Positions 24,801 to 31,832 of a stretch of DNA of 41,134 nucleotides are shown in pieces. The stretch lies in the NCBI GenBank assembly GCA_026414975.1, contig JAOAHZ010000009.1, positions 72,038 to 113,171 on the forward strand. Reading direction: 5' to 3'. The DNA comes from Bacteroidia bacterium. GTDB lineage: Bacteria > Bacteroidota > Bacteroidia > SpSt-205. How positions within the stretch are numbered: position 1 is the first letter of the stretch; each line of letters opens with the position of its first letter. Under the pieces are notes generated by a model, which saw only the letters and a list, made by a program, of their open reading frames with translations, was not told where the DNA came from and did not search any database. The position numbers were made by a program, and so were the translations under genes.

Positions 24801-25935
24801 ATCGCTTCGAGCCGCTATACCCTCAGATGGAGCAGCGATAGACTGGATAAAACTTAGACTCCCTCTAATGCGTGACTCAGTGGTGTATTATGCTGTTCTT
24901 ACCTTACCCTCTAAAAAAGCTCCGCTATTTATAGCCTACCCAAATGGTCACCTCTTGGAGACTATAGGGCTCTTTCGTTACACCCAATCTATTCTCAACT
25001 TTGAAACCGATACGACATCTTATGGGTTATACTGGGCTCCGCTGGCCAATGCCCTTCCGCCCTCGGTCTCTAAGCTTTACCTCTCTAACGATGGAGTGTT
25101 CAATCAAATGAATCTTTCAACCTTGAGATTACCGAGTGGAGGCTACCTTGCTGATAAGTACCAGATCATCTATCACACCCGCTTAGCTAATCTCGCCAAA
25201 CCACCCAAGCCACTGCGTTATTGGGAGGGCCGGAAGGCTTTCATTGTAGCCAATCCGGATTACGCTGCGGGTATACCAGCCGACAGTATTAACATTCCCC
25301 CCCTGCCTGGCACAGACGAGGAAGCACGAGCTATCCGAGATATCCTACGCAGCGAAGGTATCTTGCCCTATGTTTATACTCGCTCAGAGGCAGGGGAAAC
25401 TGTGTTATATGAGACTGTATCACCATACATCCTCCACATAGCAACGCATGGACTATTTCTTCCTTATAGTGAGGGGATAGGAAGTTTAGTCGGCATACAA
25501 AGCGCGGAAGCTCTCTCTAATCCCCTATTTCGGTCAGCCCTCCTCTTAGCGGATGCAGGACGCTCCATGCTCTTTGGGTCACAAGACACGAAGCGAGACG
25601 GCATCGCTAACGCCTATGAGCTTTTGTCTTTAGATTTGAGCAACACGGAGCTGGTCGTTCTCTCCGCCTGTGAGACAGGACTGGGAGACATCCAGAATGG
25701 AGAGGGGGTCTATGGTCTGCAGCGGGCTTTTCTCTTGGCCGGAGCTCGTCATTTGGTCGTGAGTTTATGGCGAGTGGATGATGAGGCCACGAGAGATTTT
25801 ATGATTACCTTTTATGATGAATGGCTTCGTAAAAAGCTGCCTATTGTAGATGCCTTTTGGAATGCTCAGAAGGCAATGAGAAAGGCACGATCAGCCCCCT
25901 ACTTCTGGGGAGCTTTTGTGCTGGTTCGGCCATGA
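21895..25935 (+). CDS. exported TPR-CHAT (caspase-like) protein
   Basis: The 1346-residue protein starts with a short signal peptide (RRLVLVWIGWLHAQG). A long alpha-solenoid of TPR-like repeats follows (about 40-860; clear examples are ALAQIALRLDEVAKAETLLS and LARAEEQLSMARAVL). A CHAT domain occupies about 1020-1346. CHAT domains are caspase-fold peptidases; the His-Cys dyad is intact, with His1185 in HIATHG and Cys1259 in LSACETG, followed by GEGVYGLQRAFLLAGARHLVVSLWRVDDEAT and the final FWGAFVLVRP. If the signal peptide is right, the peptidase acts in the periplasm or outside. The only close neighbour upstream is rplS (12 nt), so expression is probably tied to it. The substrate is unknown. 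Confidence 0.9.
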   Translation: MRRLVLVWIGWLHAQGLPFEKLYFSGKVSSFGKKVTAAYKRAIRGHSSADPATLGVALAYALYQSDIHDLKEAETALRPYLAILQGSGNLPAQLRLYYHWIEGRLARRRGYLKYSSNALRQGYTFTQSPWELALLRLEMVENLLLLGNATAAQDTLSQLPLSDQLQEPYRSYLQARADYLKRVILWEKGEWDSLLVRPTHKPKNQLEALYESEYAYLKGLAAFMQGNVRTSQKFSRTSIHYAKKTVNKGKDLVIRAEALRLLGYYTTTYKIRNPSKLRYLNPLIKAFSSPALPTSYATIQALEHIEAIGRITRRSDLAENILSNRLSDAEGLRNIQIQRLASQAARAQYRGTIALGYASQAALRAKEEIDFPSVEGALSLAELGEAALVAYHYPQADTAFSEAYGMLIKLGEPEGPRTLPLWASIGRYKLTAGRYKEAERVFLRQRDSYKRLLGMPEKNLNYLRNELALAQIALRLDEVAKAETLLSHVDKLIQDMGDVAFRERIALEESQGDLAQAKGQFREAERHYLEAIRLRQRYKRGAKDTEEIEGSSLLRLALLYQKTGRLSRAREVYQRIGTAYDRRKQEDADMASFYIGLTDFYLAIGDYLKAEESARKARDINKKLFGEASPGYIEAILASARVERALGRYEKQKAFLSAALTAQRSFYQDKPTIALGRTLYLLAENALLSNRPDTAVRYLTKSSDEARKVQDSAPVEFASLSLDISGIWLGLDSLARAEEQLSMARAVLESQVPSKHPLRLSARLHSARLLRAKGEYLSALREYSVWLNQWKTIYGTQHPEYPFHLAEQADLYWLARDLSSAKNTYKKAVSLLLTQVDRLFNGLTENEKARYWIKVRRVLEHYYAFSFTLGTDRDKLQAYETYLTTKAFLLSETAQLRARLSASRDSTIQRLFKEWQDQKEYVVRLYAYTPAELKELNINLPQEEEQLNQLEKALTQYIGDIRLKPVSWKSLRAAIPSDGAAIDWIKLRLPLMRDSVVYYAVLTLPSKKAPLFIAYPNGHLLETIGLFRYTQSILNFETDTTSYGLYWAPLANALPPSVSKLYLSNDGVFNQMNLSTLRLPSGGYLADKYQIIYHTRLANLAKPPKPLRYWEGRKAFIVANPDYAAGIPADSINIPPLPGTDEEARAIRDILRSEGILPYVYTRSEAGETVLYETVSPYILHIATHGLFLPYSEGIGSLVGIQSAEALSNPLFRSALLLADAGRSMLFGSQDTKRDGIANAYELLSLDLSNTELVVLSACETGLGDIQNGEGVYGLQRAFLLAGARHLVVSLWRVDDEATRDFMITFYDEWLRKKLPIVDAFWNAQKAMRKARSAPYFWGAFVLVRP

Positions 25936-25954
25936 AAATGTTTATATAGGAGAT

Positions 25955-26278
25955 ATGAAGTTGATACTTACTCCTTCAGCTGCAGCGGAGCTTCGCCGCA
26001 TCTGGGAAAGCTCGCCAAACTCAGCTGGATTTAGATTAGCAGTAGAAGCAGGAGGCTGCGCCGGCTTGACTTACGAACTGGAGCTTCTTTCCGAATCGCC
26101 CGAAGGCATGTTACCCCTTGAAGTATCGGGCATTCCGATTTATGTATCAGAGGGCCATCAAACGCTATTAGATGGCATAGAAATAGACTTCCCCACTGGA
26201 TTAGCGGCACGAGGGTTTGTATTTCGAAACCCTCAAGCTCGTATCACCTGTGGCTGCGGGACATCCTTCGCCGTGTAG
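25955..26278 (+). CDS. A-type iron-sulfur carrier (IscA/ErpA/HesB family)
   Basis: The 107-residue protein holds or delivers Fe-S clusters or iron. The three family cysteines are Cys35 (GGCAGLTY) and Cys99/Cys101 (CGCGTSF). ATG 25955 is preceded by ATAGGAGAT, a rare good Shine-Dalgarno-like match in this window, and follows the CHAT stop by 19 nt. The longer frame from 25916 overlaps the CHAT gene and is rejected. Whether it is IscA, SufA or ErpA cannot be told. Confidence 0.92.
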   Translation: MKLILTPSAAAELRRIWESSPNSAGFRLAVEAGGCAGLTYELELLSESPEGMLPLEVSGIPIYVSEGHQTLLDGIEIDFPTGLAARGFVFRNPQARITCGCGTSFAV

Positions 26279-26285
26279 TTTTTTG

Positions 26286-26293
26286 TATTTTTG
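26286..26293 (+). promoter_or_regulatory. -7 element (TATTTTTG) for rpsF-rpsR-rplI
   Basis: A perfect TAnnTTTG match with 8 nt to the rpsF ATG at 26302. It overlaps the GTG at 26293 that would start a longer frame, arguing against that start. Confidence 0.55.
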
Positions 26294-26301
26294 TGCCGCC
26301 T

Positions 26302-26670
26302 ATGCCAAGATTAGACCCAGTTGGGCAGTACGAGGTTACTCAGATATGGCCCCCCGACCTCACGGGAGAGGAACAGAAGCAGTATTTAGATGAATTCAAC
26401 CAGTTTCTGACTGAAAATGGAGCTGAAATCGTCAATCAAGAGGTCTGGGGGCTTCGCCGCTTAGCTTACCCCATCCGCAAAAAAGAAGCGGGTTATTACG
26501 TTTATACGGAGTTTCGAGCCCGAGCCTCTTTCATCGCTCAGCTGCGCCGCTACCTTCAACTGCGCCCCTTTGTGATGCGCGAACTTATCGTGAAGTTAGA
26601 TAAGCACGCCATAGAGTACAATCGTCGCCGACAAGAAAAAGTCCGTCATCAAACCCCTTCTGAGGTATGA
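26302..26670 (+). CDS. rpsF: 30S ribosomal protein bS6
   Basis: The 122-residue protein has the bS6 ferredoxin-like fold: [38 protein letters not shown] and a final strand ending MRELIVKL. It binds bS18 and 16S rRNA in the platform. ATG 26302 is chosen over GTG 26293, which lies on the promoter. The 3' end overlaps rpsR by 4 nt. Confidence 0.96.
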   Translation: MPRLDPVGQYEVTQIWPPDLTGEEQKQYLDEFNQFLTENGAEIVNQEVWGLRRLAYPIRKKEAGYYVYTEFRARASFIAQLRRYLQLRPFVMRELIVKLDKHAIEYNRRRQEKVRHQTPSEV

Positions 26671-26951
26671 GCTTAGACAAAGGAATAGGCCCAGCGCCCT
26701 CTAATCCTGCCTTAGCCGCTTTATCTGGCGTACGCCAGCGGAAGAAGTTTTGCTTCTTTAAGAAGAGCGGGATTCGGTACATTGACTATAAGGACCCCAC
26801 TTTTCTCTTCAACTTTATCAATGAACAGGGCAAGATACTCCCTCGCCGCATCACAGGTACGAGCTGGAAGTATCAGAAACAGCTGGCGCGCGCTGTCAAG
26901 CGAGCCCGTCACTTAGCCCTTCTGCCCTTCGTCGCCGACAACCTCAAGTGA
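26667..26951 (+). CDS. rpsR: 30S ribosomal protein bS18
   Basis: The 94-residue protein has the core [38 protein letters not shown] and a basic tail ending [12 protein letters not shown], all typical of bS18. The N-terminal extension of about 24 residues is Ala/Pro-rich. The ATGA overlap with rpsF suggests coupled synthesis of the S6-S18 dimer. Confidence 0.97.
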   Translation: MSLDKGIGPAPSNPALAALSGVRQRKKFCFFKKSGIRYIDYKDPTFLFNFINEQGKILPRRITGTSWKYQKQLARAVKRARHLALLPFVADNLK

Positions 26952-26958
26952 TAGCCCT

Positions 26959-27426
26959 ATGCCCTCTCGAAGCGTAGAAGTTATCCTGAAGTCAGATATA
27001 GACGGCTTAGGACACAAGTACGACATTGTAAGGGTTCGCCCCGGCTACGCATGGAACTATCTCCTGCCCCAAGGCCTAGCCGAGTTAGCCACCGATGGAG
27101 CGAAACGCCAATTAGCTGCCCATTTACGCCAGATAGCTAACAAGCTGGCTCAGGAAAAAGCTGCAGCCGAGCAACTTGCCGCTTCTATGAGCGGTCTGAA
27201 ACTACAGCTAAAGATGCTCGCTGGCAAAGAAGGCAAACTATTTGGAGCAGTTACACCTCAGCACATAGTCAGCGCCTTGGCCGAACAGGGCTATACCATA
27301 GAACGGCGACAAGTTAGTTTTCCCGTCCCTATACGCACTTTAGGTGATTATCTCGTTCAGATTCGCCTCCATCGGGAAGTTATCGTATCGCTACCAGTGG
27401 AGGTAGTTCCGACGGAAGAGGACTGA
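26959..27426 (+). CDS. rplI: 50S ribosomal protein bL9
   Basis: The 155-residue protein has the bL9 N-domain (VEVILKSDIDGLGHKYDIVRV, GYAWNYLLPQGLA), a long connecting helix rich in Ala/Gln/Lys (about 50-85), and the C-domain with GKLFGAVTPQHI. It lies 7 nt after rpsR. No ssb or priB gene occurs between rpsF and rpsR. The 202 nt to the convergent nrdB gene hold only the hairpin described separately. Confidence 0.96.
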   Translation: MPSRSVEVILKSDIDGLGHKYDIVRVRPGYAWNYLLPQGLAELATDGAKRQLAAHLRQIANKLAQEKAAAEQLAASMSGLKLQLKMLAGKEGKLFGAVTPQHIVSALAEQGYTIERRQVSFPVPIRTLGDYLVQIRLHREVIVSLPVEVVPTEED

Positions 27427-27565
27427 GAATTCCGCAGGATAGTTCTCTTCATAGGTAACTTGCCAAAGGCAGGCAGGGGAGCCGCCTTATACCTAACTGT
27501 ATAAACGAGCCAGAACCTGGTTGCTTTGAGGATTGACGGGGAGAGAGTTTTAGCCTTTATCTTTT

Positions 27566-27604
27566 GGGGGGGGCGCCAGCGCCGAAGGCGCTGGCGCCCC
27601 CCCC
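27566..27604. terminator. perfect 18-bp GC hairpin between convergent genes
   Basis: Eight G followed by CGCCAGCGCC at 27566-27583 pair perfectly with GGCGCTGGCG followed by eight C at 27587-27604, leaving a GAA loop. It sits between the 3' ends of rplI (plus) and nrdB (minus), the expected place for a bidirectional transcription stop. Neither side has a T-tract of the intrinsic-terminator type, so the terminator role is inferred from position and stability. Confidence 0.6.
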
Positions 27605-27628
27605 AACTACCTCACCTCTTACCCTAAC

Positions 27629-28714
27629 TCAGAGCTCATCGTCGCTAACTACAGCCAGGGCGGAGGCTTTTCGGTACTCTGTAACGCGCCCCTCAAAAAA
27701 GTTCTGTTCCTTACGGATATCCATTAGCTCTGCCAACCAGGGCAAAGTATTTTGAGCACCCGGATAAAGGGGGTCTAATCCAACGCCTTGAAGGCGGCGA
27801 TTGGCGATGTAGTGGATGTATTCAATGAACTCTTCAGGCTTCAGCCCCACAGCTGGCAGGGGCAGACAGTCCCGAATAAAATCCTCCTCCAAACGCACAC
27901 CTTGAGCCATGAGGCTTCTCAGCTCCTCTTGAAACGACGAAGTCCATATATCAGGATTCTCATTCACCAGCTCCAGAAGGAGTCGCCGAAATAGTTCTAT
28001 GTGGTTGCTCTCATCTCGCAAAGTATAACGGAACATTTGACCGATGCCTGGAAACTTGCCCTGACGATAGAGGCTAAGAACCATACCAAAAAGTCCATAA
28101 AACTGCGTACCTTCCATAATCAGACCAAAGGTGAAGATGTTCTTTGCTAAAAGCTGTTTGTTCGCTGTCAGGGTCAAATCCAAGCCTCGCCTAAGCGCAT
28201 GAGATATTTCTGTAACAAATGCATTTTTCGCACGAATAGTTGGCACATCCAAGAACATAGCTTCGCACTCATACGGGTCTATGCCCAGCGATGAAATCAT
28301 GTACAAGAGAGAATCAGCATGCACATTTTCCTCATGCGCATGACGACCTAACACGAGCTTGAGCTCGCTGGCGGTTACCAGCTCGCGCACCACATGTAGG
28401 ATATTATCGCCCACGATGCCTTCCGCAGCCGAGAAGTATCCAACCGCCATCCGAATGATCCACCTGTCTATGTCTGAAACCTCCCTGCTTTTCCATTGAC
28501 TGACATCCTTATTCATCGGAATATCCTCGGGCTCCCAATGATTGGCTTTCATGGTCCGATACAGATCATACGCCCAAGGATATTTGAGAGGCATAAGATT
28601 GAACGCCATCGTGATGCGTCCATTAATGACTCGCTTCTCGGCGATAGCTTGCTCAGCCTTATCTACATCCAACACAAACTCTCGTCCCCCAAAGGTGTAG
28701 GTGCGTGTAGCCAT
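27629..28714 (-). CDS. nrdB: class Ic-like ribonucleotide reductase R2 subunit (no radical Tyr)
   Basis: The R2 subunit supplies the oxidant that starts ribonucleotide reduction in the R1 partner. The 361-residue protein follows the chlamydial (class Ic) sequence type. Metal ligands are Glu98 (SAAEG), Glu129 and His132 (EENVH), Glu201 (IMEG), Glu235 and His238 (RDESNH). The first ligand is Glu, as in chlamydial R2, not Asp as in E. coli. The residue that is the radical Tyr in class Ia and Phe127 in Chlamydia is Leu136. Trp60, Tyr138, Tyr230 and C-terminal Tyr347 match the chlamydial electron-transfer residues. The start ATG is 4 nt after TAACTTTG. No nrdA is in the window. Confidence 0.93.
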   Translation of the reverse strand: MATRTYTFGGREFVLDVDKAEQAIAEKRVINGRITMAFNLMPLKYPWAYDLYRTMKANHWEPEDIPMNKDVSQWKSREVSDIDRWIIRMAVGYFSAAEGIVGDNILHVVRELVTASELKLVLGRHAHEENVHADSLLYMISSLGIDPYECEAMFLDVPTIRAKNAFVTEISHALRRGLDLTLTANKQLLAKNIFTFGLIMEGTQFYGLFGMVLSLYRQGKFPGIGQMFRYTLRDESNHIELFRRLLLELVNENPDIWTSSFQEELRSLMAQGVRLEEDFIRDCLPLPAVGLKPEEFIEYIHYIANRRLQGVGLDPLYPGAQNTLPWLAELMDIRKEQNFFEGRVTEYRKASALAVVSDDEL

Positions 28715-28718
28715 ATGG

Positions 28719-28726
28719 CAAAGTTA
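28719..28726 (-). promoter_or_regulatory. -7 element (TAACTTTG) for nrdB
   Basis: A perfect TAnnTTTG match with 4 nt (CCAT) to the ATG at 28714. I found no NrdR-box-like repeat in the 105-nt gap. Confidence 0.6.
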
Positions 28727-28819
28727 ACGGAAGAAGCGACGAGCCGGTTTCACAGCAGAGTGAAAAACATGTGGAAAGGGTACAAACGACATCCCCCCTC
28801 AGTGGAGAGAATGAACAGG

Positions 28820-29941
28820 CTAATCTACTGGACTTCGATGAAGAACGACATTTCGGTCTGATAAATAGCTCCGGACATACTCAAAACACCCCGGAATGCC
28901 TGCAAGCTGCTCTGGAGCATAGACGCCTGGAGGAAGCTCAGCTTTATCTAAAAGCCAGGTTGCCAAAGCAGTACAGGTGTATCCAGTCGTACGAGCCATA
29001 GAACTGATTTGCCTCGGCACGTCCGCTGTGTCTATCAAGGTGTAACGAATGGTTTCAGACTGGACGGTGTGTATATGTACATCCATAATAGTCATGTCCT
29101 CGTCAGTCGGGGACATAGCCCATGCCTTGTACAGGAGAGCGGCTGTAACCTGTCTCGGGCGGATCAGCCCTTCTTGAGTCTCTATGGGTTCATCTGAGAG
29201 AAATCCCGCCTGAAGCAATAATTGTATATACTCTGCATGACCAGGGTATCGAAGGGTTTTCTCTATGAGCGTGGGAACGGAGGTATTGCGAAGTAGAGTT
29301 CTCAGGCCGTCGGTATTGAAAGCCTCTAAGAGGCCGATATCAGGGATAGAAACCAGCTCCAAGTCTGACAAGGGAGGCTTTATTACCATAGAACCCCCGA
29401 TACGCTGACGCACTGGACGCGTGTACTCCTCAATCACATCCTCGGGAGAGAAAGGCGCCTTATACTGAAAGGGCCAAGAGGGCTTCAATGGAAGCCCCCC
29501 TACGTAGCATACAAACCGATCCACAGCTACATGAGAGGACTCGTAGCCCAGCAGAAGATTACTCAAGCCAGGTGCTACGCCTGCATCCACCACCAAGATA
29601 GAGCCACTGCGCACAGTAAGCTCGGATAAATCATACGGGTCTTGCGGAAAAAACGATATATCTACTATCCTTTTACCCATGCTGACCAGCTCCTGCAAAA
29701 TCTTATAGGCCACCCTACCAGGTAAGGCAGTGATGATGATATCAGACTTTAGAATGATCTCATGCAGCGGATCAAGCGAGACCAAATCAGCCGTGATGAC
29801 TTCTATGGAGGCGGACTCTGCTTGGAGAGCTTGAAGAGCAGCGGGATTGCGGTCAGCTGCCGTAACAATATGCCTTTGAGCCAAATCTAAGGCGATAGCA
29901 CGCCCAACTCGCCCCGCCCCGAGAATCAAAAAGTGAGCCAT
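28820..29941 (-). CDS. saccharopine dehydrogenase-family oxidoreductase
   Basis: The 373-residue enzyme has an N-terminal Rossmann domain (LILGAGRVGRAIALDLA, then DRNP and the ADLVSLD pair) and a C-terminal saccharopine/lysine dehydrogenase domain with DAGVAPGLSNLLLGY and a TTGYTCTALATWLL helix. It resembles the lysine 6-dehydrogenase and carboxynorspermidine dehydrogenase branches more than the two-domain eukaryotic enzymes. The substrate could be saccharopine, lysine or another amino acid. No lysine genes adjoin it. Upstream is a one-base-short version of the promoter element (TAACTTG, 5 nt from the ATG). Confidence 0.82.
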   Translation of the reverse strand: MAHFLILGAGRVGRAIALDLAQRHIVTAADRNPAALQALQAESASIEVITADLVSLDPLHEIILKSDIIITALPGRVAYKILQELVSMGKRIVDISFFPQDPYDLSELTVRSGSILVVDAGVAPGLSNLLLGYESSHVAVDRFVCYVGGLPLKPSWPFQYKAPFSPEDVIEEYTRPVRQRIGGSMVIKPPLSDLELVSIPDIGLLEAFNTDGLRTLLRNTSVPTLIEKTLRYPGHAEYIQLLLQAGFLSDEPIETQEGLIRPRQVTAALLYKAWAMSPTDEDMTIMDVHIHTVQSETIRYTLIDTADVPRQISSMARTTGYTCTALATWLLDKAELPPGVYAPEQLAGIPGCFEYVRSYLSDRNVVLHRSPVD

Positions 29942-30076
29942 GGGGCAAGTTAGGCATTATTTGTCCATCCAGTGGGAAGGCTATCCTACCTCACCTCTCT
30001 CTGAAACTAATCAGTCGGGTCCTCCGCAAGACTGTGCCTGCGATGGAATATCAGAAGAACTCCCTCAAGGGCGCTG

Positions 30077-30613
30077 CTATTCTGCTTCCACCGACACTAC
30101 TTCTGGCACGAGGCGCTTAAGTAGATTTTCTATCCCCGCTTTGAGGGTAAAGAGGCTGGAAGGACATCCAGAGCAGCTACCTTGCAGACGCAGCCGAACT
30201 ACGCCACTATCAAACCCTAAAAACTCCACATCCCCCCCATCCATAGCTATCCCAGGACGAATGTATTCCTCTAGGACGCTCCTAATCTGCTGCTCAATAG
30301 ATGAACCCTCTTGGGCTTCCTGTGACTGGCGAGCGACAAGGGGACCTTGGGGAAGGTAGGTCTGGAGTACTTGCTTGACCTCAGGAATGATGGCGTGCCA
30401 GCTCGCCTCTTCAGATTTAGACACCGTAATAAAAGCCCGAGTGAAGAAAAGCCCACGAACTCCAGGAATCTTCCACAGCTCTCGAACGAGCGGTTCGTCC
30501 TCCTCCGTGGGTGCCGTAGCCTCATAGGTGCCCCGCTGAATAGCCGGGTACTCAGGAGGCACGATAAACTTCAAACTGTGAGGATTTGGGGTAATCTCCG
30601 TATAGATGAGCAT
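30077..30613 (-). CDS. NifU-like Fe-S scaffold (Nfu)
   Basis: The 178-residue protein has an Nfu N-terminal domain (MLIYTEITPNPHSLKFI, ending near residue 90) and a NifU C-terminal domain (about 105-178). The C-domain carries the cluster-binding CxxC as Cys147/Cys150 in GSCSGCPSS, together with GIAMDGGDVEFL. Such proteins hand [4Fe-4S] clusters to target enzymes. ATG 30613 is chosen because this is the normal Nfu N-terminus; the frame to 30637 adds a non-conserved stretch. It lies 73 nt downstream of nuoB and has no clear promoter of its own. Confidence 0.92.
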   Translation of the reverse strand: MLIYTEITPNPHSLKFIVPPEYPAIQRGTYEATAPTEEDEPLVRELWKIPGVRGLFFTRAFITVSKSEEASWHAIIPEVKQVLQTYLPQGPLVARQSQEAQEGSSIEQQIRSVLEEYIRPGIAMDGGDVEFLGFDSGVVRLRLQGSCSGCPSSLFTLKAGIENLLKRLVPEVVSVEAE

Positions 30614-30686
30614 AATCGGAAGGCTAAATGAAAACAACTATCAGAGATAATGAATATACCGGCTGGATGCTCCATTGATACGGAGG

Positions 30687-31181
30687 TCATACATAAGTCC
30701 TATCTTGGGAAATAGAGTGCTCACGCTGTATCTTCTTCTGAAGCTCCATTAGAGCATGCAACAGCACCTCGGGGCGAGGAGGGCAGCCAGGCACATACAC
30801 ATCTACGGGCAAGAACTGATCCACCCCTTGTACCACACCATACACTCGGTGCATCCCCCCCGTTGAAGCACAGGCTCCCATAGCAATGCACCACTTAGGT
30901 TCTGCCATTTGATCCCAAATGCGCTTAATAGCATGAGCCATCTTATAAGTACACCATCCAGCTACGATCATAACGTCAGCTTGACGAGGGGAAAAGGAAA
31001 AACGCTCCATTCCAAAGCGGGCGATATCGTATTTGGGACCGGCAGCGGCCATCATTTCTATCGCACAGCAAGCAAGTCCCATCGGCATCGGCCAAAGGGA
31101 ACCTGCCCGCGCCCAACTCACTAAATCATCTAAGCGGGCCAGCATAAAGCCCTGTTCATTGAGTACTTTCTCCAGACTCAT
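30687..31181 (-). CDS. nuoB: NADH-quinone oxidoreductase subunit B, solitary
   Basis: The 164-residue protein carries the N2 cluster of complex I. All four cluster Cys are present: [19 protein letters not shown] and PGCPPRPE. The helical segment [21 protein letters not shown] and VVQGVD...PVDVYVPG are typical. The following loop reads [11 protein letters not shown], where most family members have GT and a non-Cys residue. There is no nuoA upstream and no nuoC/D downstream, so the gene stands alone here. ATG 31181 lies 11 nt after a perfect TACTTTTG element. Confidence 0.93.
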   Translation of the reverse strand: MSLEKVLNEQGFMLARLDDLVSWARAGSLWPMPMGLACCAIEMMAAAGPKYDIARFGMERFSFSPRQADVMIVAGWCTYKMAHAIKRIWDQMAEPKWCIAMGACASTGGMHRVYGVVQGVDQFLPVDVYVPGCPPRPEVLLHALMELQKKIQREHSISQDRTYV

Positions 31182-31192
31182 ACCAATATCAA

Positions 31193-31200
31193 CAAAAGTA
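31193..31200 (-). promoter_or_regulatory. -7 element (TACTTTTG) for nuoB
   Basis: A perfect TAnnTTTG match with 11 nt to the ATG, the longest spacing seen in the window, implying a 5' leader of a few bases. Confidence 0.5.
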
Positions 31201-31295
31201 CGCTCCTTGCAGCATCTAAGGAGAGGCCGCCCTGACTCGGTGTTGGCTTACACACCTACTCCACTTAAGCAGGCCAAAGTCAAAATGCTTCCCTT

Positions 31296-31811
31296 CTAAG
31301 CTATAACCGCTCGCACTGCTTCTAATGCGGCTTCGTAGTTGGGCTCCTGAGCTATCTCCGGCACTAACTCCACATACGTTATCCTGCCATGGGCATCAAT
31401 CACAAATACCGACCGAGCTAAAATCCCCCGCAAACTCCCCTCAGCGATCACCACCCCATATTTCTCCATATCACGATAACGGTAGTCCGAGGCGATGGTA
31501 ATGCCTTGGACCTGATAACTATCACAGTACCGATTTTGAGCAAAGGGAAGGTCCATAGAGATAACCGTAGCCATGATTTTCTCACTCATGCTGGCAAGAA
31601 TCTCATTGAATTTTCGGGCCTCAGCGGCGCATACAGGAGTGTCTAAGGATGGAACCGTGATAAGGATTTGGGGCTTTCCCGTTGCTCCCCCAACCCATAT
31701 CTCTTGATTGTCGCGACGGACTAAACACACTTGCGGTGCAATCGTCCCCACGGAAAGAGGGGAGCCAGCTAAACTTAGAGGCTGCCCCTTGAGCGTTACT
31801 GTAGCTGCCAT
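31296..31811 (-). CDS. tpx: thiol peroxidase
   Basis: This atypical 2-Cys peroxiredoxin of 171 residues reduces hydroperoxides using thioredoxin. The peroxidatic Cys61 is in PSLDTPVC and the resolving Cys96 in FAQNRYC. The rest of the thioredoxin-like fold (VISMDLPF, FVIDAHGRITYVEL) matches the Tpx family. The ATG is 4 nt after a perfect TAACTTTG, so it is likely transcribed separately from hom, which ends 21 nt upstream. Confidence 0.96.
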   Translation of the reverse strand: MAATVTLKGQPLSLAGSPLSVGTIAPQVCLVRRDNQEIWVGGATGKPQILITVPSLDTPVCAAEARKFNEILASMSEKIMATVISMDLPFAQNRYCDSYQVQGITIASDYRYRDMEKYGVVIAEGSLRGILARSVFVIDAHGRITYVELVPEIAQEPNYEAALEAVRAVIA

Positions 31812-31815
31812 GCGA

Positions 31816-31823
31816 CAAAGTTA
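31816..31823 (-). promoter_or_regulatory. -7 element (TAACTTTG) for tpx
   Basis: A perfect TAnnTTTG match with 4 nt (TCGC) to the tpx ATG, inside the 21-nt gap after hom. Confidence 0.6.
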
Positions 31824-31832
31824 GTGGGCTCA

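Noticed and set aside
21895-25935. CHAT protein as part of a type III-E CRISPR (Craspase) or gasdermin system
   Set aside because: No gRAMP/Cas7-11, gasdermin or CRISPR repeat lies nearby, and the protein appears to be exported, unlike those systems.
29940-30359. 139-residue plus-strand frame between the saccharopine dehydrogenase-like gene and nfu
   Set aside because: Two-thirds of it is antisense to the conserved Nfu C-domain, and the rest shows no motif or signal peptide.
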